Positions 16,566 through 25,212 of a DNA stretch of 40,110 nt are shown here, in pieces. The notes beneath the pieces are model-generated. The model saw only the letters and a program-made list of their open reading frames with translations, made no database searches and had not been told where the DNA came from. The translations under genes and the position numbers were made by a program. Numbering within the stretch: position 1 is the first letter of the stretch; each line of letters opens with the position of its first letter. Origin of the DNA: a virus. Location: positions 1 to 40,110 of IMG/VR virus record IMGVR_UViG_3300010885_038891; one strand, given 5' to 3'.

Positions 16566-17492
16566 CTATAAGGTAGAGATTATGAAACACAAAAGTTCAT
16601 CATATCTTATACCCAATTTTGTGTTTTGAAAACCATTCAAATCGGTATAAACATCCCGACAGAAAATACCATAGTCGTCAGCATTGAGACCTTCTTCTTT
16701 AAAAACTCGTTCTACATCTTGCGCAATGATGCCGAAGTGTACCCTAGCTTTATCTTTTTTTACCTTATGGGCAGATTTAAAAACAAACGATTTTATTTTC
16801 TTTTTAAGTCGTCTAGCTACGGTTTTTTCCACAATATTGAGAGGACGAATATTCATTTTTTCCGATTCATCGGAAGTATTAATAGTACCGGTGCCTGCAT
16901 ACAGAACACTCCACCGTAAAGAAGCACTCCCAAAGTTTTGAGTATTATCCGTAGTGGGAGCAAAGTTACCACTTCCGTCAAATGTCAAGAATTGTAAATA
17001 TGCCGGATTACTCCAGGTGGGAGGGTTTGTACCTTGACTTGTTAGAATTTGACCTGCTGTTCCAGCTTGGGTGATTCCTATTGAAGATCCAGTTCCATAT
17101 AATATCCCCCCAAGAGTTGAAATCCCCCCTTCTAAATTAAAAAAAGACATTGTTCCGAATTGAGTAGGAGAAGGAAGAACGTCTGACGTTATGGGTAACA
17201 CCGAACTAGGTATAATAGAAGCTAATTGAGACTGCTGGTAAAAATAATCGAATACTCCTGATTCATCCTTATATTGAGGTGATATTTCAAAAACAGGATT
17301 AAAATTAGAGGAATCTTCATTTATTTGCGTAACGGGTGGAGATAATTGCAAATCTTGTAGATTTACCATGGTGGATCCACTTGCTGTCAAATCAAACAGA
17401 TTATAGAAAAAACGATACCAGACGACAGATACTCTTCCATTGTCTTCAATAATAGGAATGATTGGGGATGGTATTTTAGTAGTGTCAAGCAT
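16566..17492 (-). CDS. Tail fibre/needle-like protein with S74 chaperone domain
   Basis: A 308-residue fibre-type protein ending in an intramolecular chaperone of the Peptidase S74 family. The S74 domain starts near residue 203 with TINTSDESEKMNI, containing the expected catalytic Ser (S207) and Lys (K212), and continues through HFGIIAQDVERVF and the C-terminal YDELL block. The domain normally trimerises the fibre and then cuts itself off before the serine. The upstream part (LWDGSGN-like, TTDNTQNFGSASLRWSVLYAGTG) is a short beta-stalk. It overlaps the gp10-like gene and precedes the tailspike, the place of the P22 needle (gp26), which it may replace. Confidence 0.78.
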   Translation of the reverse strand: MLDTTKIPSPIIPIIEDNGRVSVVWYRFFYNLFDLTASGSTMVNLQDLQLSPPVTQINEDSSNFNPVFEISPQYKDESGVFDYFYQQSQLASIIPSSVLPITSDVLPSPTQFGTMSFFNLEGGISTLGGILYGTGSSIGITQAGTAGQILTSQGTNPPTWSNPAYLQFLTFDGSGNFAPTTDNTQNFGSASLRWSVLYAGTGTINTSDESEKMNIRPLNIVEKTVARRLKKKIKSFVFKSAHKVKKDKARVHFGIIAQDVERVFKEEGLNADDYGIFCRDVYTDLNGFQNTKLGIRYDELLCFIISTL

Positions 17493-18927
17493 CAGTTTCT
17501 TCTGCGCTCAACATTGCTCCTGTTATTTCAATTTTTACAGGATCAGTTCCAGACACTTCATATACTCTATCTCTTATTTTTTCTGTCATTCCTAGACGTC
17601 TCCAGATTACTCGGGTTCCGTATTTACCTATTTTACCCATTGGTCTCCATTTTTCATTGGACCAAGTGTATCCAGAATCATCTGAAAAACGCATTATAAC
17701 TTGAGGATTTTGACCTTGACCTAAAGTGGATCCTACCCCGGATGTGCAATCAAGTTGTAAACTATGTTGGGCAGTTCTTTTTAGTTTATTTACGTCGGTT
17801 CCTAATGCTCTCCATGATCTTAACCATTTTTGAGTTTCACCATTGTCAGAGTAAGTATTTAAATCTAAAGAATAAAGGTTTCCATTTTGATAATCTCCTA
17901 CAATAATTTTATTACCGAATACCATTTGACAATTACTTCGATGTCGTGTGAAATTCCCATTCTGAAATCCTGCTCGTTCGTGCCACGAATTGGTTGATAC
18001 ATCGTAACACCACGTCGCATTATCATTTGGAAAACTAATAACGTAAAAAGAGTGACCATCTTGTTGATAAGGATAAGCTATAGCACTACTTAAATCACTA
18101 TATTGCTGAATTTGCCACTCAATGGCATGTGTGGATACTCTTTGAGCAGAATACCCATTAATGCGATAAATAGTACCCACTCCGCTAAGATCACATCCAA
18201 GCCAGAAGATACTATTGTCTAATTGCACAATTGAGTATGTGGCCAAGCATCCTATTTGGTTAACTGCACCTTGAATCCGAGTGAATGGAAAATCTATCGC
18301 CCCTGAGTTGTACCAAAATTCAGTAGACTTACTACCAAAAAGAATTAATTCTTGACGGTTTACACATGATCCGGTCAAATTATCAGGTATGGCTTCCGCA
18401 CTAGCAAATTCAAGAGGATCGACTTGTAATCCGTTAAGTAGTTGAGTAATTCCTACTTTTTGACTATCGGGTATGGTATACACAAAATAACCGTCTAAAT
18501 AATCTACAGTCACAGCACCTTGGAAATCAGGGTCTATAATTTGAGAAAATTCATCTGTCAGTCGGTTATAAATAAAACTTGGACCATTGCATGCAATGAA
18601 TAATTGAGTTCCGTTGTCAGTCATACTTACTTGTCCTGTGTTATCAGCAACGGTTCCTTTAATTGAAGCGGTATAAGTCATATCCTCTAAGCTATATAAC
18701 TTACTCCCTGATACAACATAAGCTTTGTCGCCAAATCCTGACCATAACCCTCGAATAGGACCTTCTCCTACAGTAGTTAAAAATTTTAATCCTGGACATC
18801 GATTTAAGAATGCGGGTGTTTTTCCACCTTCAGGAACTATTTCAGGAAAAAGGTTGACCATTCGGTTATTTGCAGCATGAATACTCCGAGTAACATAACT
18901 AGATCCTAAAATAGGAGATGATATCAT
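17485..18927 (-). CDS. Packaged-DNA stabilisation protein, P22 gp10-like
   Basis: A 480-residue tail hub protein of the P22 gp10 family, which plugs the portal after packaging and carries the spikes. Matching features include the N-terminus SSYVTRSIHAANNRMVNLFPE, CPGLKFLTTVGEGPIRGLW, repeated beta-propeller-like blades (VSGSKLYSLE; WLGCDLSG), the block DVSTNSWHERA, and the C-terminal RFSDDSGYTWSNEKWRPMGK...RVIWRRLG. Length agrees with the family. It overlaps the gp4-like gene at ATGA, preserving the P22 order gp4-gp10. Confidence 0.85.
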   Translation of the reverse strand: MISSPILGSSYVTRSIHAANNRMVNLFPEIVPEGGKTPAFLNRCPGLKFLTTVGEGPIRGLWSGFGDKAYVVSGSKLYSLEDMTYTASIKGTVADNTGQVSMTDNGTQLFIACNGPSFIYNRLTDEFSQIIDPDFQGAVTVDYLDGYFVYTIPDSQKVGITQLLNGLQVDPLEFASAEAIPDNLTGSCVNRQELILFGSKSTEFWYNSGAIDFPFTRIQGAVNQIGCLATYSIVQLDNSIFWLGCDLSGVGTIYRINGYSAQRVSTHAIEWQIQQYSDLSSAIAYPYQQDGHSFYVISFPNDNATWCYDVSTNSWHERAGFQNGNFTRHRSNCQMVFGNKIIVGDYQNGNLYSLDLNTYSDNGETQKWLRSWRALGTDVNKLKRTAQHSLQLDCTSGVGSTLGQGQNPQVIMRFSDDSGYTWSNEKWRPMGKIGKYGTRVIWRRLGMTEKIRDRVYEVSGTDPVKIEITGAMLSAEETDA

Positions 18928-19637
18928 TGCAATCCAGTGTAAATGTTATAGCCCCATCGAGTTGAGACTAACGAACGGGGGAAAAATAAAACATCGTCTG
19001 GGTTATTTATTTTTTTAAGGGTGTTTAAACTTTTAGCTGCAATTTTAGAAACTGTTTTACTAGGTTCTACACCAAATTCTGAGGATATCTCACAAGCTAA
19101 GTTAAATCGAGCGGCTCTAAGATAACCAGGAGGGAAAAATAACTGGGTGCCAATTTCAGCAGCCCCTGATAATGGTTTTGTAGACACAAAATGCCATATT
19201 AGAGATTGTGTGGGTTTTGGGAATATATTGATTTCAATATCAGGGTAAGTCATATTTACGAATATAACTTGAGGAAGAGTCGATGTTGCACTTTTAAGAG
19301 TGATCGCATTGTATTGTTCTTGGTTTATAAAGCTGGGAGTGAATGATTGTTTCCCCCCAGCATTTGTATAATAAGTTGAAAAGTCTAGTAAAGTTGGTCT
19401 TTCCCCAACAAAATCGCCCGTTGGTCCTAACGTTTGACGAATTTCACCAACGGGCCATGTGAATACTTGATCTTGGGTGCAAAATACGGATAACCGATCT
19501 GCACTCCAAGATTCAAACATTTGATTTAAAGCAAGTAAACAATCTTGCGAAGTGGCTGCTGAGGGTTCTTCATCTTCCGCAAGTTGTCCAATTAACCGCA
19601 AGCAACCGTTGATTAAATCACCTGCTGTGACTATCAC
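18924..19637 (-). CDS. Tail accessory factor, P22 gp4-like
   Basis: A 237-residue head-to-tail adaptor that binds the portal ring after DNA packaging. The pattern AGDLINGCLRLIGQL, ALNQMFESWSADRL, then FINQEQYNAITLK, then FFPPGYLRAARFNLACEIS matches the gp4 tail accessory family. In P22 this protein also has muramidase activity; no such motif is evident here. Translation begins at a GTG overlapping the upstream stop (GTGA). The order upstream of the gp10-like gene is as in P22. Confidence 0.8.
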   Translation of the reverse strand: MIVTAGDLINGCLRLIGQLAEDEEPSAATSQDCLLALNQMFESWSADRLSVFCTQDQVFTWPVGEIRQTLGPTGDFVGERPTLLDFSTYYTNAGGKQSFTPSFINQEQYNAITLKSATSTLPQVIFVNMTYPDIEINIFPKPTQSLIWHFVSTKPLSGAAEIGTQLFFPPGYLRAARFNLACEISSEFGVEPSKTVSKIAAKSLNTLKKINNPDDVLFFPRSLVSTRWGYNIYTGLQ

Positions 19638-19918
19638 TTACGAATCGCTTTACCAGGTTTAGAGGATTCTTTCATGAAACTGGGAACTTCAGGTTCTTCA
19701 CCTAAATTACCAGGTTTAGAGGATTCTTTCATGAAACTGGGAACTTCAGGTTCTTCACCTAGATCTTCAGTTTTTTCAAGAACAGATGTTTCCACTTTTG
19801 AAGCTTCTCTTTCACATGGGCGATATTCTTCCCACCCATTAGCTTTATCATGAGATACTTCTTTAGAAGATACCGCCACTTTTGCTCCATAGATCGCATG
19901 TCGAAGATATACATTCAT
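19634..19918 (-). CDS. Small protein with duplicated PSFMKESSKPG motif
   Basis: A 94-residue protein of unknown function. The N-terminal 35 residues (VYLRHAIYGAKVAVS) may be a small folded region; the rest is charged and probably disordered. It contains two copies of a 19-residue unit with core EVPSFMKESSKPG, made by a 57-bp tandem duplication. The same PSFMKE motif appears in the coiled-coil protein of the replication operon, with different codons. It overlaps genes on both sides (ATGA upstream, GTGA downstream). It could be a linker or docking protein in the virion or a regulator; I cannot decide. Confidence 0.65.
   Translation of the reverse strand: MNVYLRHAIYGAKVAVSSKEVSHDKANGWEEYRPCEREASKVETSVLEKTEDLGEEPEVPSFMKESSKPGNLGEEPEVPSFMKESSKPGKAIRK
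19651..19764 (-). repeat. 57-bp tandem duplication
   Basis: Two adjacent 57-base units (19651-19707 and 19708-19764) differ at one position near their ends (AAAT versus AGAT). They lie in frame in the small protein with PSFM motifs, adding 19 residues. The near identity implies a recent duplication, and copy number may vary between isolates. Confidence 0.9.
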
Positions 19919-20097
19919 TTGGTTTCCCCTAGATCCTCGGGAGTGGATACTTGATCAACTTCTTCAATTTTCAATAAAAGAGTTTTGTATAGAGAAATTC
20001 CCGTCTGAACTTGAACAATAAAAGTGTTTGCTTTTTGTAGTTCTGAATTCATGTGCTCTAATTCTTTTTCTAAATACTCTTTACTTATTTCACTCAT
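19915..20097 (-). CDS. Small coiled-coil protein
   Basis: A 60-residue helical protein (SKEYLEKELEHMNSELQKAN, then TFIVQVQTGISLYKTLLLKI) with heptad-like spacing and an acidic tail. The frame is open further upstream, but the chosen ATG is preceded by AGAAGGG with 8 bases between, and the upstream part overlaps another gene. Small coiled-coil proteins of this kind often follow capsid genes in P22-like phages; a chaperone or assembly role is only a guess. It overlaps the next gene at ATGA. Confidence 0.65.
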   Translation of the reverse strand: MSEISKEYLEKELEHMNSELQKANTFIVQVQTGISLYKTLLLKIEEVDQVSTPEDLGETK

Positions 20098-20110
20098 CGG
20101 TGGGTCCCTT

Positions 20111-20779
20111 CTAAGGTTGATCGGAAACCATAATATAATATGGAGTGCCGTCCGCTGCAACCATTTTAATAACATGAGTCACTGCTGCTGCCGACTTGGC
20201 CCTAAAAATAGTGTTAGATGCGGGGTTTGGCATATTCAATAAGTTTGGGATTTTAACAGTATTGGTATCCGTTACTCTTAAAAATGAGGTAATCGCTGGG
20301 ACAGTTACCCCACTTGCGATATCCGAATCTAATTGAATGGCTGCTAAAGTTCCACCAGGAGTTGTTCCACTTGCTGCACCTAATGTGGCACGTAAAGCAT
20401 TTCCTGCACCAGATATAGAACCACCTGACAAAACAGACATAGAAATGTGTGCCCCATTGATTGTTCCACCATCGGCACAATTTGCTGAAACTGTAGAAAA
20501 CGCTCTAAAAGTTTCACCGGATCCCCCAATCCCGGTGAAATTTAATTTAGTATAAAGTGCTCGGACATCCCCTGTTAAATTAGTGGCAGTTCCATATATT
20601 TGTGCAATATTTCCACTACTCGCACCAATAGGTAATAGTGATGTTCCGCCTTGGAATGTTTGAGTAAATGACAATCGTGTAGCCGCAACTACAGATTCTT
20701 CAATTTCACTATCTCGAATGTTTGATCCCTTAAGATCTTGATCTAAATACGCTACACCAATTGGTTTTTGGTTACCCAT
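20111..20779 (-). CDS. Probable capsid decoration/structural protein
   Basis: A 222-residue protein rich in glycine, serine and threonine with many beta strands and no signal peptide. A short N-terminal part (GVAYLDQDLKGSNIRDSEIE) is followed by long beta-rich stretches (TNLTGDVRALYTKLNFTGIG; FRAFSTVSANCADGGTINGA). It ends in ADGTPYYIMVSDQP. Position directly after the coat gene and a similar 142-residue protein suggests a capsid surface or cement protein. AAGGA lies 6 bases before the ATG. Confidence 0.65.
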   Translation of the reverse strand: MGNQKPIGVAYLDQDLKGSNIRDSEIEESVVAATRLSFTQTFQGGTSLLPIGASSGNIAQIYGTATNLTGDVRALYTKLNFTGIGGSGETFRAFSTVSANCADGGTINGAHISMSVLSGGSISGAGNALRATLGAASGTTPGGTLAAIQLDSDIASGVTVPAITSFLRVTDTNTVKIPNLLNMPNPASNTIFRAKSAAAVTHVIKMVAADGTPYYIMVSDQP

Positions 20780-20788
20780 TATAATTCC

Positions 20789-21217
20789 TTAAGCTCTTCG
20801 AGTTAGAGTCCAAGCACCGACTCCTGTTTTTCTTGCACGGAATATACCGGAAGAAATGGTAGTGATAGCATTATTGGCGGCAATAGTTACATTACCTACA
20901 AGTGTCCATCCTGTGCCTGTCGCGATTGATGATGACTCAGCAGCTACTGTACTTTGATTGCATACCGCAAATTCAAAGAAACTCCCTATTTTAAAATTAG
21001 GAAAAGCTGTGTCCATCTCAGTACCTGTAGGTAACGTATAAACAGCTGCTGTCGCTCCACCTGGAATGACATTAAGTTGACCGGCGGTTATTTGGGCTAC
21101 TGATAAAGTAGCCGTGACAGTAGCAGTAGCTGGATTATCTTGTACACTGGTGATAAGGGTTCCAAAACCCCCATTACCTAATTGATATGTTTCAACATTT
21201 GGTAAAGAACTTGACAT
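20789..21217 (-). CDS. Probable capsid decoration protein
   Basis: A 142-residue beta-rich protein with the pattern YTLPTGTEMD, then FKIGSFFEFAVCNQS, then GTGWTLVG, then SGIFRARKTGVGAWTLTR. This resembles small phage head-decoration or fibre-tip sandwiches. AAGGAG sits 8 bases before the ATG, and it is the first gene after the coat gene, suggesting high expression. The assignment is by context and composition. Confidence 0.65.
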   Translation of the reverse strand: MSSSLPNVETYQLGNGGFGTLITSVQDNPATATVTATLSVAQITAGQLNVIPGGATAAVYTLPTGTEMDTAFPNFKIGSFFEFAVCNQSTVAAESSSIATGTGWTLVGNVTIAANNAITTISSGIFRARKTGVGAWTLTRRA

Positions 21218-21233
21218 TTATTATCTCCTTATT

Positions 21234-22451
21234 TTATCCGACGAGTCGTACAGCGACTTCAGGACGAATTGTAGCAAAACCGTACAATACATCAAGTCGG
21301 GTTGCCAATTGGTCATTGTTAACATCATATTGACGTAAAAGTCTCATACTTACCCCGTTATGAACTTGACGAGAGGCCATATCCACACCTTTAGGAAGAA
21401 TTAAGTCTGCGGTTGCAAACGTAATTGCATCTTTATGATAGATGATATTTTGAGGGAAACTTAATCCACCTGCACCCACAAATGCAACTGCGGCGTTATT
21501 TTGAGGAAATGCATTAATAGTCGCCAACGCATGATCAGCTGTGTACATAGGGGGAGAAACTTCTACTGAGGTCCAAGCTCCACCTGATGCGGTACTAGTT
21601 GAAGTACACACAAATTGTTGCAAATCGCCCATAATTTCACGAGTTTGAGGGTTTACCATGTAAACATTATCAATTACAAACACGTCGCCTTTATTAATGG
21701 TTGCTGATCCAGTCCCGCCGTCTAAATTAATAGTGGTTGAACCTTGAGTGGTGACAGCACCATTTACTAAAATATTGTCACTTGTACTTCGGGTACCATT
21801 AGTATGATTTACAATAGATTGAGTCATATTGATTTCATCATAGCCTAAAATATCACTAGAAATGATACCTTTTTTGAATTGGCGTGCAATTACCTCAACT
21901 GGATTAAATAAACCTTTGGTTCCTTCAACAAGTTCGGTATTTGCAGCAGGGTTGATTGCGGCATATCGGGCATCCATTGGAGCAGCATACTCGTTCAATT
22001 TACGTTGAGCTTGAAGCAAAACCAATGATGTACCAGGAGTAGTTCCAGGGGTACCTACTGTATTGTAAATGGATTTATATACTGTGGCGATATCGGCATC
22101 GATTGATGCGGCAAGCTGACTAACTCGAGGTTTAATAATTAATTCAGCAAAATCATCTAATTCCATGGTTAATTCTGCACTAGTAAAAGTCAAACCAATA
22201 TGAGCTTGTTCACTTACCGTGAGAGTGGTGAATTGTTGATTTTCTGCTTGTGCTTGTAAAGCAGCACCTTTAGTAACTAACGCTCGGTCAGGTAAACGAA
22301 TACGTAAAGTAGTACCAATTTTTGCACCTGGGATTGCGTAAGAGTCATCATATGCTCTATTCACAGTTCTTCCGAATACCATTTGATTTTCTAGAATCAT
22401 TAAAGCTTTTCTAGTAATCATATCTGGGGTTAAAATTCTATTTGTAGGCAT
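21234..22451 (-). CDS. Major coat protein, P22 gp5-like
   Basis: A 405-residue HK97-fold coat protein of the P22 family. The N-terminus (ILTPDMITRKALMILENQMV), the IGTTLRIRLPDR block, LTMELDDFAELIIKPRVSQL, NPVEVIARQFKKGIISSD and the C-terminal YDVNNDQLATRLDVLYGFAT are all typical. A TTG two codons upstream is possible, but the ATG chosen has AAGGA 7 bases before it. It follows the scaffold gene within 9 bases, downstream of a strong internal promoter, as expected for the most abundant virion protein. Confidence 0.9.
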   Translation of the reverse strand: MPTNRILTPDMITRKALMILENQMVFGRTVNRAYDDSYAIPGAKIGTTLRIRLPDRALVTKGAALQAQAENQQFTTLTVSEQAHIGLTFTSAELTMELDDFAELIIKPRVSQLAASIDADIATVYKSIYNTVGTPGTTPGTSLVLLQAQRKLNEYAAPMDARYAAINPAANTELVEGTKGLFNPVEVIARQFKKGIISSDILGYDEINMTQSIVNHTNGTRSTSDNILVNGAVTTQGSTTINLDGGTGSATINKGDVFVIDNVYMVNPQTREIMGDLQQFVCTSTSTASGGAWTSVEVSPPMYTADHALATINAFPQNNAAVAFVGAGGLSFPQNIIYHKDAITFATADLILPKGVDMASRQVHNGVSMRLLRQYDVNNDQLATRLDVLYGFATIRPEVAVRLVG

Positions 22452-22460
22452 GATCAATCC

Positions 22461-23249
22461 TTATTTATATTTAGATTTTGCTTTTTCAACCATCCTTTTT
22501 CTTTCTGCGTTAATCCAATCTGATGTACTCATACTGTCAACAGATCGTGGATCAGTTGTATCATACACAGCGCCTTTAGTGTTACCTGAGTTAATAGGAG
22601 AAATAGGGTCAGGAGCATTTGTGACTTTCTTCACAGGTGGTGAAGAAGCAAGTTTTACTTCTAATTTACCTATTTCTTTGATTTGTAAAAGTGGAGAAAG
22701 TTTTGATATTTTTTCCGCTTCACTGGAGTTTTTAGCTAAGTGATATGCAATATCAGGACCATTCTCCGATGTAATAATAGCGTCTATCATTACATCTGTT
22801 ACTTTGAAATCAGAAGAGCCTACCACAGACTCAAAGTCAGGGTATTTTTCTCGCGCCAACTCAGTTTTATCGGCGTATGCATCATATACCTTTTGAGATT
22901 CTTGTTGAATCTCCCGCTCTTGAGCTATTTTTTCTGCTTTTTGAGTGGCTAAGGCATCAATATAGTCTTCATTTGTAGAGTAATGCTCAGGATTAAGTTG
23001 AGTATTTACATCAATTGTAGAATTAGGGCTAGAAGGTTGTCGACGTTGTAACTCTCGTTTTTGACGTGCCAATCTTTTTTCTAAAATTGAATCTAATTCT
23101 TGCTGGGTAAACTTTTTTTCTGGTTCTGGTTTAGATTCTTGATCAATTGGATCTTGAATCTCCGGTTGTATTTCTTCAGATTCAGGAGTTACCGTAACTT
23201 CCTGAGTCTGGGTAGGAGTTTCCTCCACCGTTTGGTCAATTAATTCCAT
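22461..23249 (-). CDS. Scaffolding protein
   Basis: A 262-residue acidic, helical protein typical of phage scaffolds, which guide coat assembly and then leave the head. It opens with an E/Q/P-rich disordered region, then a coiled coil (FTQQELDSILEKRLARQKRE) and long charged helices (ATQKAEKIAQEREIQQESQK). The C-terminal basic segment (WINAERKRMVEKAKSKYK) matches the short basic helix-turn-helix that P22-type scaffolds use to bind coat. AAGGA sits 7 bases before the ATG, and the coat gene follows at once. Confidence 0.85.
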   Translation of the reverse strand: MELIDQTVEETPTQTQEVTVTPESEEIQPEIQDPIDQESKPEPEKKFTQQELDSILEKRLARQKRELQRRQPSSPNSTIDVNTQLNPEHYSTNEDYIDALATQKAEKIAQEREIQQESQKVYDAYADKTELAREKYPDFESVVGSSDFKVTDVMIDAIITSENGPDIAYHLAKNSSEAEKISKLSPLLQIKEIGKLEVKLASSPPVKKVTNAPDPISPINSGNTKGAVYDTTDPRSVDSMSTSDWINAERKRMVEKAKSKYK

Positions 23250-23291
23250 TTGGAATCCTTCCTAGTGTTATGCGCTAGTACATTTTTCATT

Positions 23292-23320
23292 ACTATACGA
23301 GTAGGAACCAACCACGTCAA
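23292..23320 (-). promoter_or_regulatory. Strong internal late promoter for scaffold and coat
   Basis: On the minus strand, TTGACG (23315-23320), a 17-bp spacer and TATAGT (23292-23297) match the sigma70 consensus at 10 of 12 positions. It lies in the 78-base gap before the scaffold gene, by far the largest gap in the core of the late operon. The -35 overlaps ACGTGGT, the 7-mer repeated in the control region near 30.1-30.4 kb. Confidence 0.65.
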
Positions 23321-23327
23321 CTGAATT

Positions 23328-25052
23328 TTATTGAATGACGTGATATTTCCATTTGTATGCGGTTGCAGCTGTTAATGCAGTAGTCCCAGAAATAATGGCA
23401 AATGTCGTAGTTGTTTCCGTAACATATACCATCGTAACTCCACTTAGCAAAGCCGTAATAGCGTTTGCAGGTTGTAATTGAACAAAAGGAGAAGTACCGT
23501 AGGTTGTATTAAACGTAATAGTGGCGATTGTTGCGTTTGTGCCTGAGGGAGTTGTACCGGTTGTCACATTAACAATCCCAGCCATGTCTGTACTATTTGA
23601 CCCAATAGACACCGTAGGTGTAGTCCCCGCTCCTGCTCCTGCGGCTATAGTAGGTGCCGCACTTGTCCCAGCCAATCTGTATGCCCCCATATCACCACCA
23701 ACATCTAGATTATGAGAAATACCAGTAACTTTATTGACTCCAAAAAACATATTATTAGATACGTCCGCTGTAAATAATCCATTTGGGGTTAATGTTTCAT
23801 TACCTGCGGTCCCACTTCCAGGGGGAACATATAAAACTAAAGAGTTTTCACCATAAGGGTTGCCGTTACCTCCCCATAATAGACAGCCACCTTTAATATC
23901 AGGATGCGAATTAACTGTTTTTACAACAACCGATGCTGAATTATCAATTTTTGTATTAATTCCCCACATAACATCTGAATTTGAGTTTACTGATAAATTA
24001 GCCCAAGTGCCTGCCCAACTTGACGCACTATTTCCAATATTATAAGTCAAATTATTGGAAGCGGTAGTTCCAAATAAACCAATATTATGTATTTTAAAAA
24101 CACCATCTTTATCAATATTTAAAACTTCATTGGTAGCAGTTCCTGAGTTAAGAGATAGTGAAAATTTATTAGCATTATTAGATACTGAGCCATCTTTTTT
24201 AAATTCAAATCCTCCGGAATATTCAGGAGAACCACTCTGTGCATTATTTACATATGTTGCAAATAAAACATCATCGTCTGTTATACAATATGAATTAGAA
24301 TTTATATATAAAGCAGCTCCTATTAAACTATTACCACCCGAAAGATAAACACTATTCCCAGCAGAACTGACTTGAAAAGTATTTTCTAGTGAAAAATTAT
24401 CTAAAAAGTGTGGAGCCTGTTCAAGTATGACTTTACCAGATCCACTTGTGCCATTTGAAAGGTCTGAAGCTGATAATTGACTAACAGTAAATACACCCCC
24501 TAGTGTTTCTTGCTTAACCACTTGGGAAGTTCCTCCAGTGGATGATAAATCGGCACCCGTGCCTCCTTTATTAATAGATAAAATATTAACTAAATCATAA
24601 GCAGAATCTGCCGTCCCGTTTAGTCCACCTACAAATGCATTTGCCGTTAAAATATTATTTAATGGATCATATAATAATCCAGAATTTGTGTAAGGTTCAC
24701 TAACAATTGCAGTACCACTATCAAGTGAAAATAAAAGATATGCTGATCCTGAAGGAGGGGTGAAAGTATACTGATTAACTTCAATGTTACGAGGGGTAAC
24801 TGATGATGACCCATCGAATGACACCCCTCCAATATCTCGAGGGGTTTGCAATACTGTCGCACTTGCAGCATTGACATCAATACTTGAAGCGAGCTCTACT
24901 GCCGTACCAGATAATGTAAAATTAGAACTAAATGTGAAAAGGTCTGATATCGATACTTTTGAAGTAACACCACCTTGAACAATAGGAACTAGTTCTGACC
25001 CTGATACGGGAGTAGTAGCTGCCGGTAATTGAGAAATTTTTAAATTTGCCAT
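23328..25052 (-). CDS. Fibre-like structural protein between portal and scaffold
   Basis: A 574-residue beta-rich protein with a fibre-type N-terminus (LKISQLPAATTPVSGSELVP, then VQGGVTSKVSISDL), repeated NIEVNQYTF, GGTGADLSSTGG and GNSVYLSGGNS blocks, and a small C-terminal domain (TIATITFNTTYGTSPFVQLQ; AATAYKWKYHVIQ). The N-terminal block is widespread on tail and head fibres. Its place between portal and scaffold is unusual for a tail fibre, so a head fibre is possible. GGAG lies 8 bases before the ATG. Confidence 0.7.
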   Translation of the reverse strand: MANLKISQLPAATTPVSGSELVPIVQGGVTSKVSISDLFTFSSNFTLSGTAVELASSIDVNAASATVLQTPRDIGGVSFDGSSSVTPRNIEVNQYTFTPPSGSAYLLFSLDSGTAIVSEPYTNSGLLYDPLNNILTANAFVGGLNGTADSAYDLVNILSINKGGTGADLSSTGGTSQVVKQETLGGVFTVSQLSASDLSNGTSGSGKVILEQAPHFLDNFSLENTFQVSSAGNSVYLSGGNSLIGAALYINSNSYCITDDDVLFATYVNNAQSGSPEYSGGFEFKKDGSVSNNANKFSLSLNSGTATNEVLNIDKDGVFKIHNIGLFGTTASNNLTYNIGNSASSWAGTWANLSVNSNSDVMWGINTKIDNSASVVVKTVNSHPDIKGGCLLWGGNGNPYGENSLVLYVPPGSGTAGNETLTPNGLFTADVSNNMFFGVNKVTGISHNLDVGGDMGAYRLAGTSAAPTIAAGAGAGTTPTVSIGSNSTDMAGIVNVTTGTTPSGTNATIATITFNTTYGTSPFVQLQPANAITALLSGVTMVYVTETTTTFAIISGTTALTAATAYKWKYHVIQ

Positions 25053-25056
25053 GTGA

Positions 25057-25212
25057 TTACTCCAAAAGGATTAAAAATCCGCTTTCCTGTAAAAGATTTC
25101 CTCCGTCTTCTTGTAAAAGATTACCTGTTAAGGTGGTTCCTTGCATATTGGACAGAAAAGTTATAACTCCACTTATTCCAAGTGATATTGCATTTTGAAC
25201 ATTAAAACTCAT
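25057..25212 (-). CDS. Small protein with LLQE repeats
   Basis: A 51-residue protein with a possible hydrophobic helix (AISLGISGVITFLSN) and a C-terminal tandem NLLQEDGG / NLLQESGF repeat ending ILLLE-like. LLQE-type repeats occur at the ends of small phage structural proteins, but I know no function. Its ATG overlaps the stop of the upstream 100-residue gene (ATGA), and it ends 4 bases before the fibre gene, so it is clearly part of the late operon. Confidence 0.6.
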   Translation of the reverse strand: MSFNVQNAISLGISGVITFLSNMQGTTLTGNLLQEDGGNLLQESGFLILLE

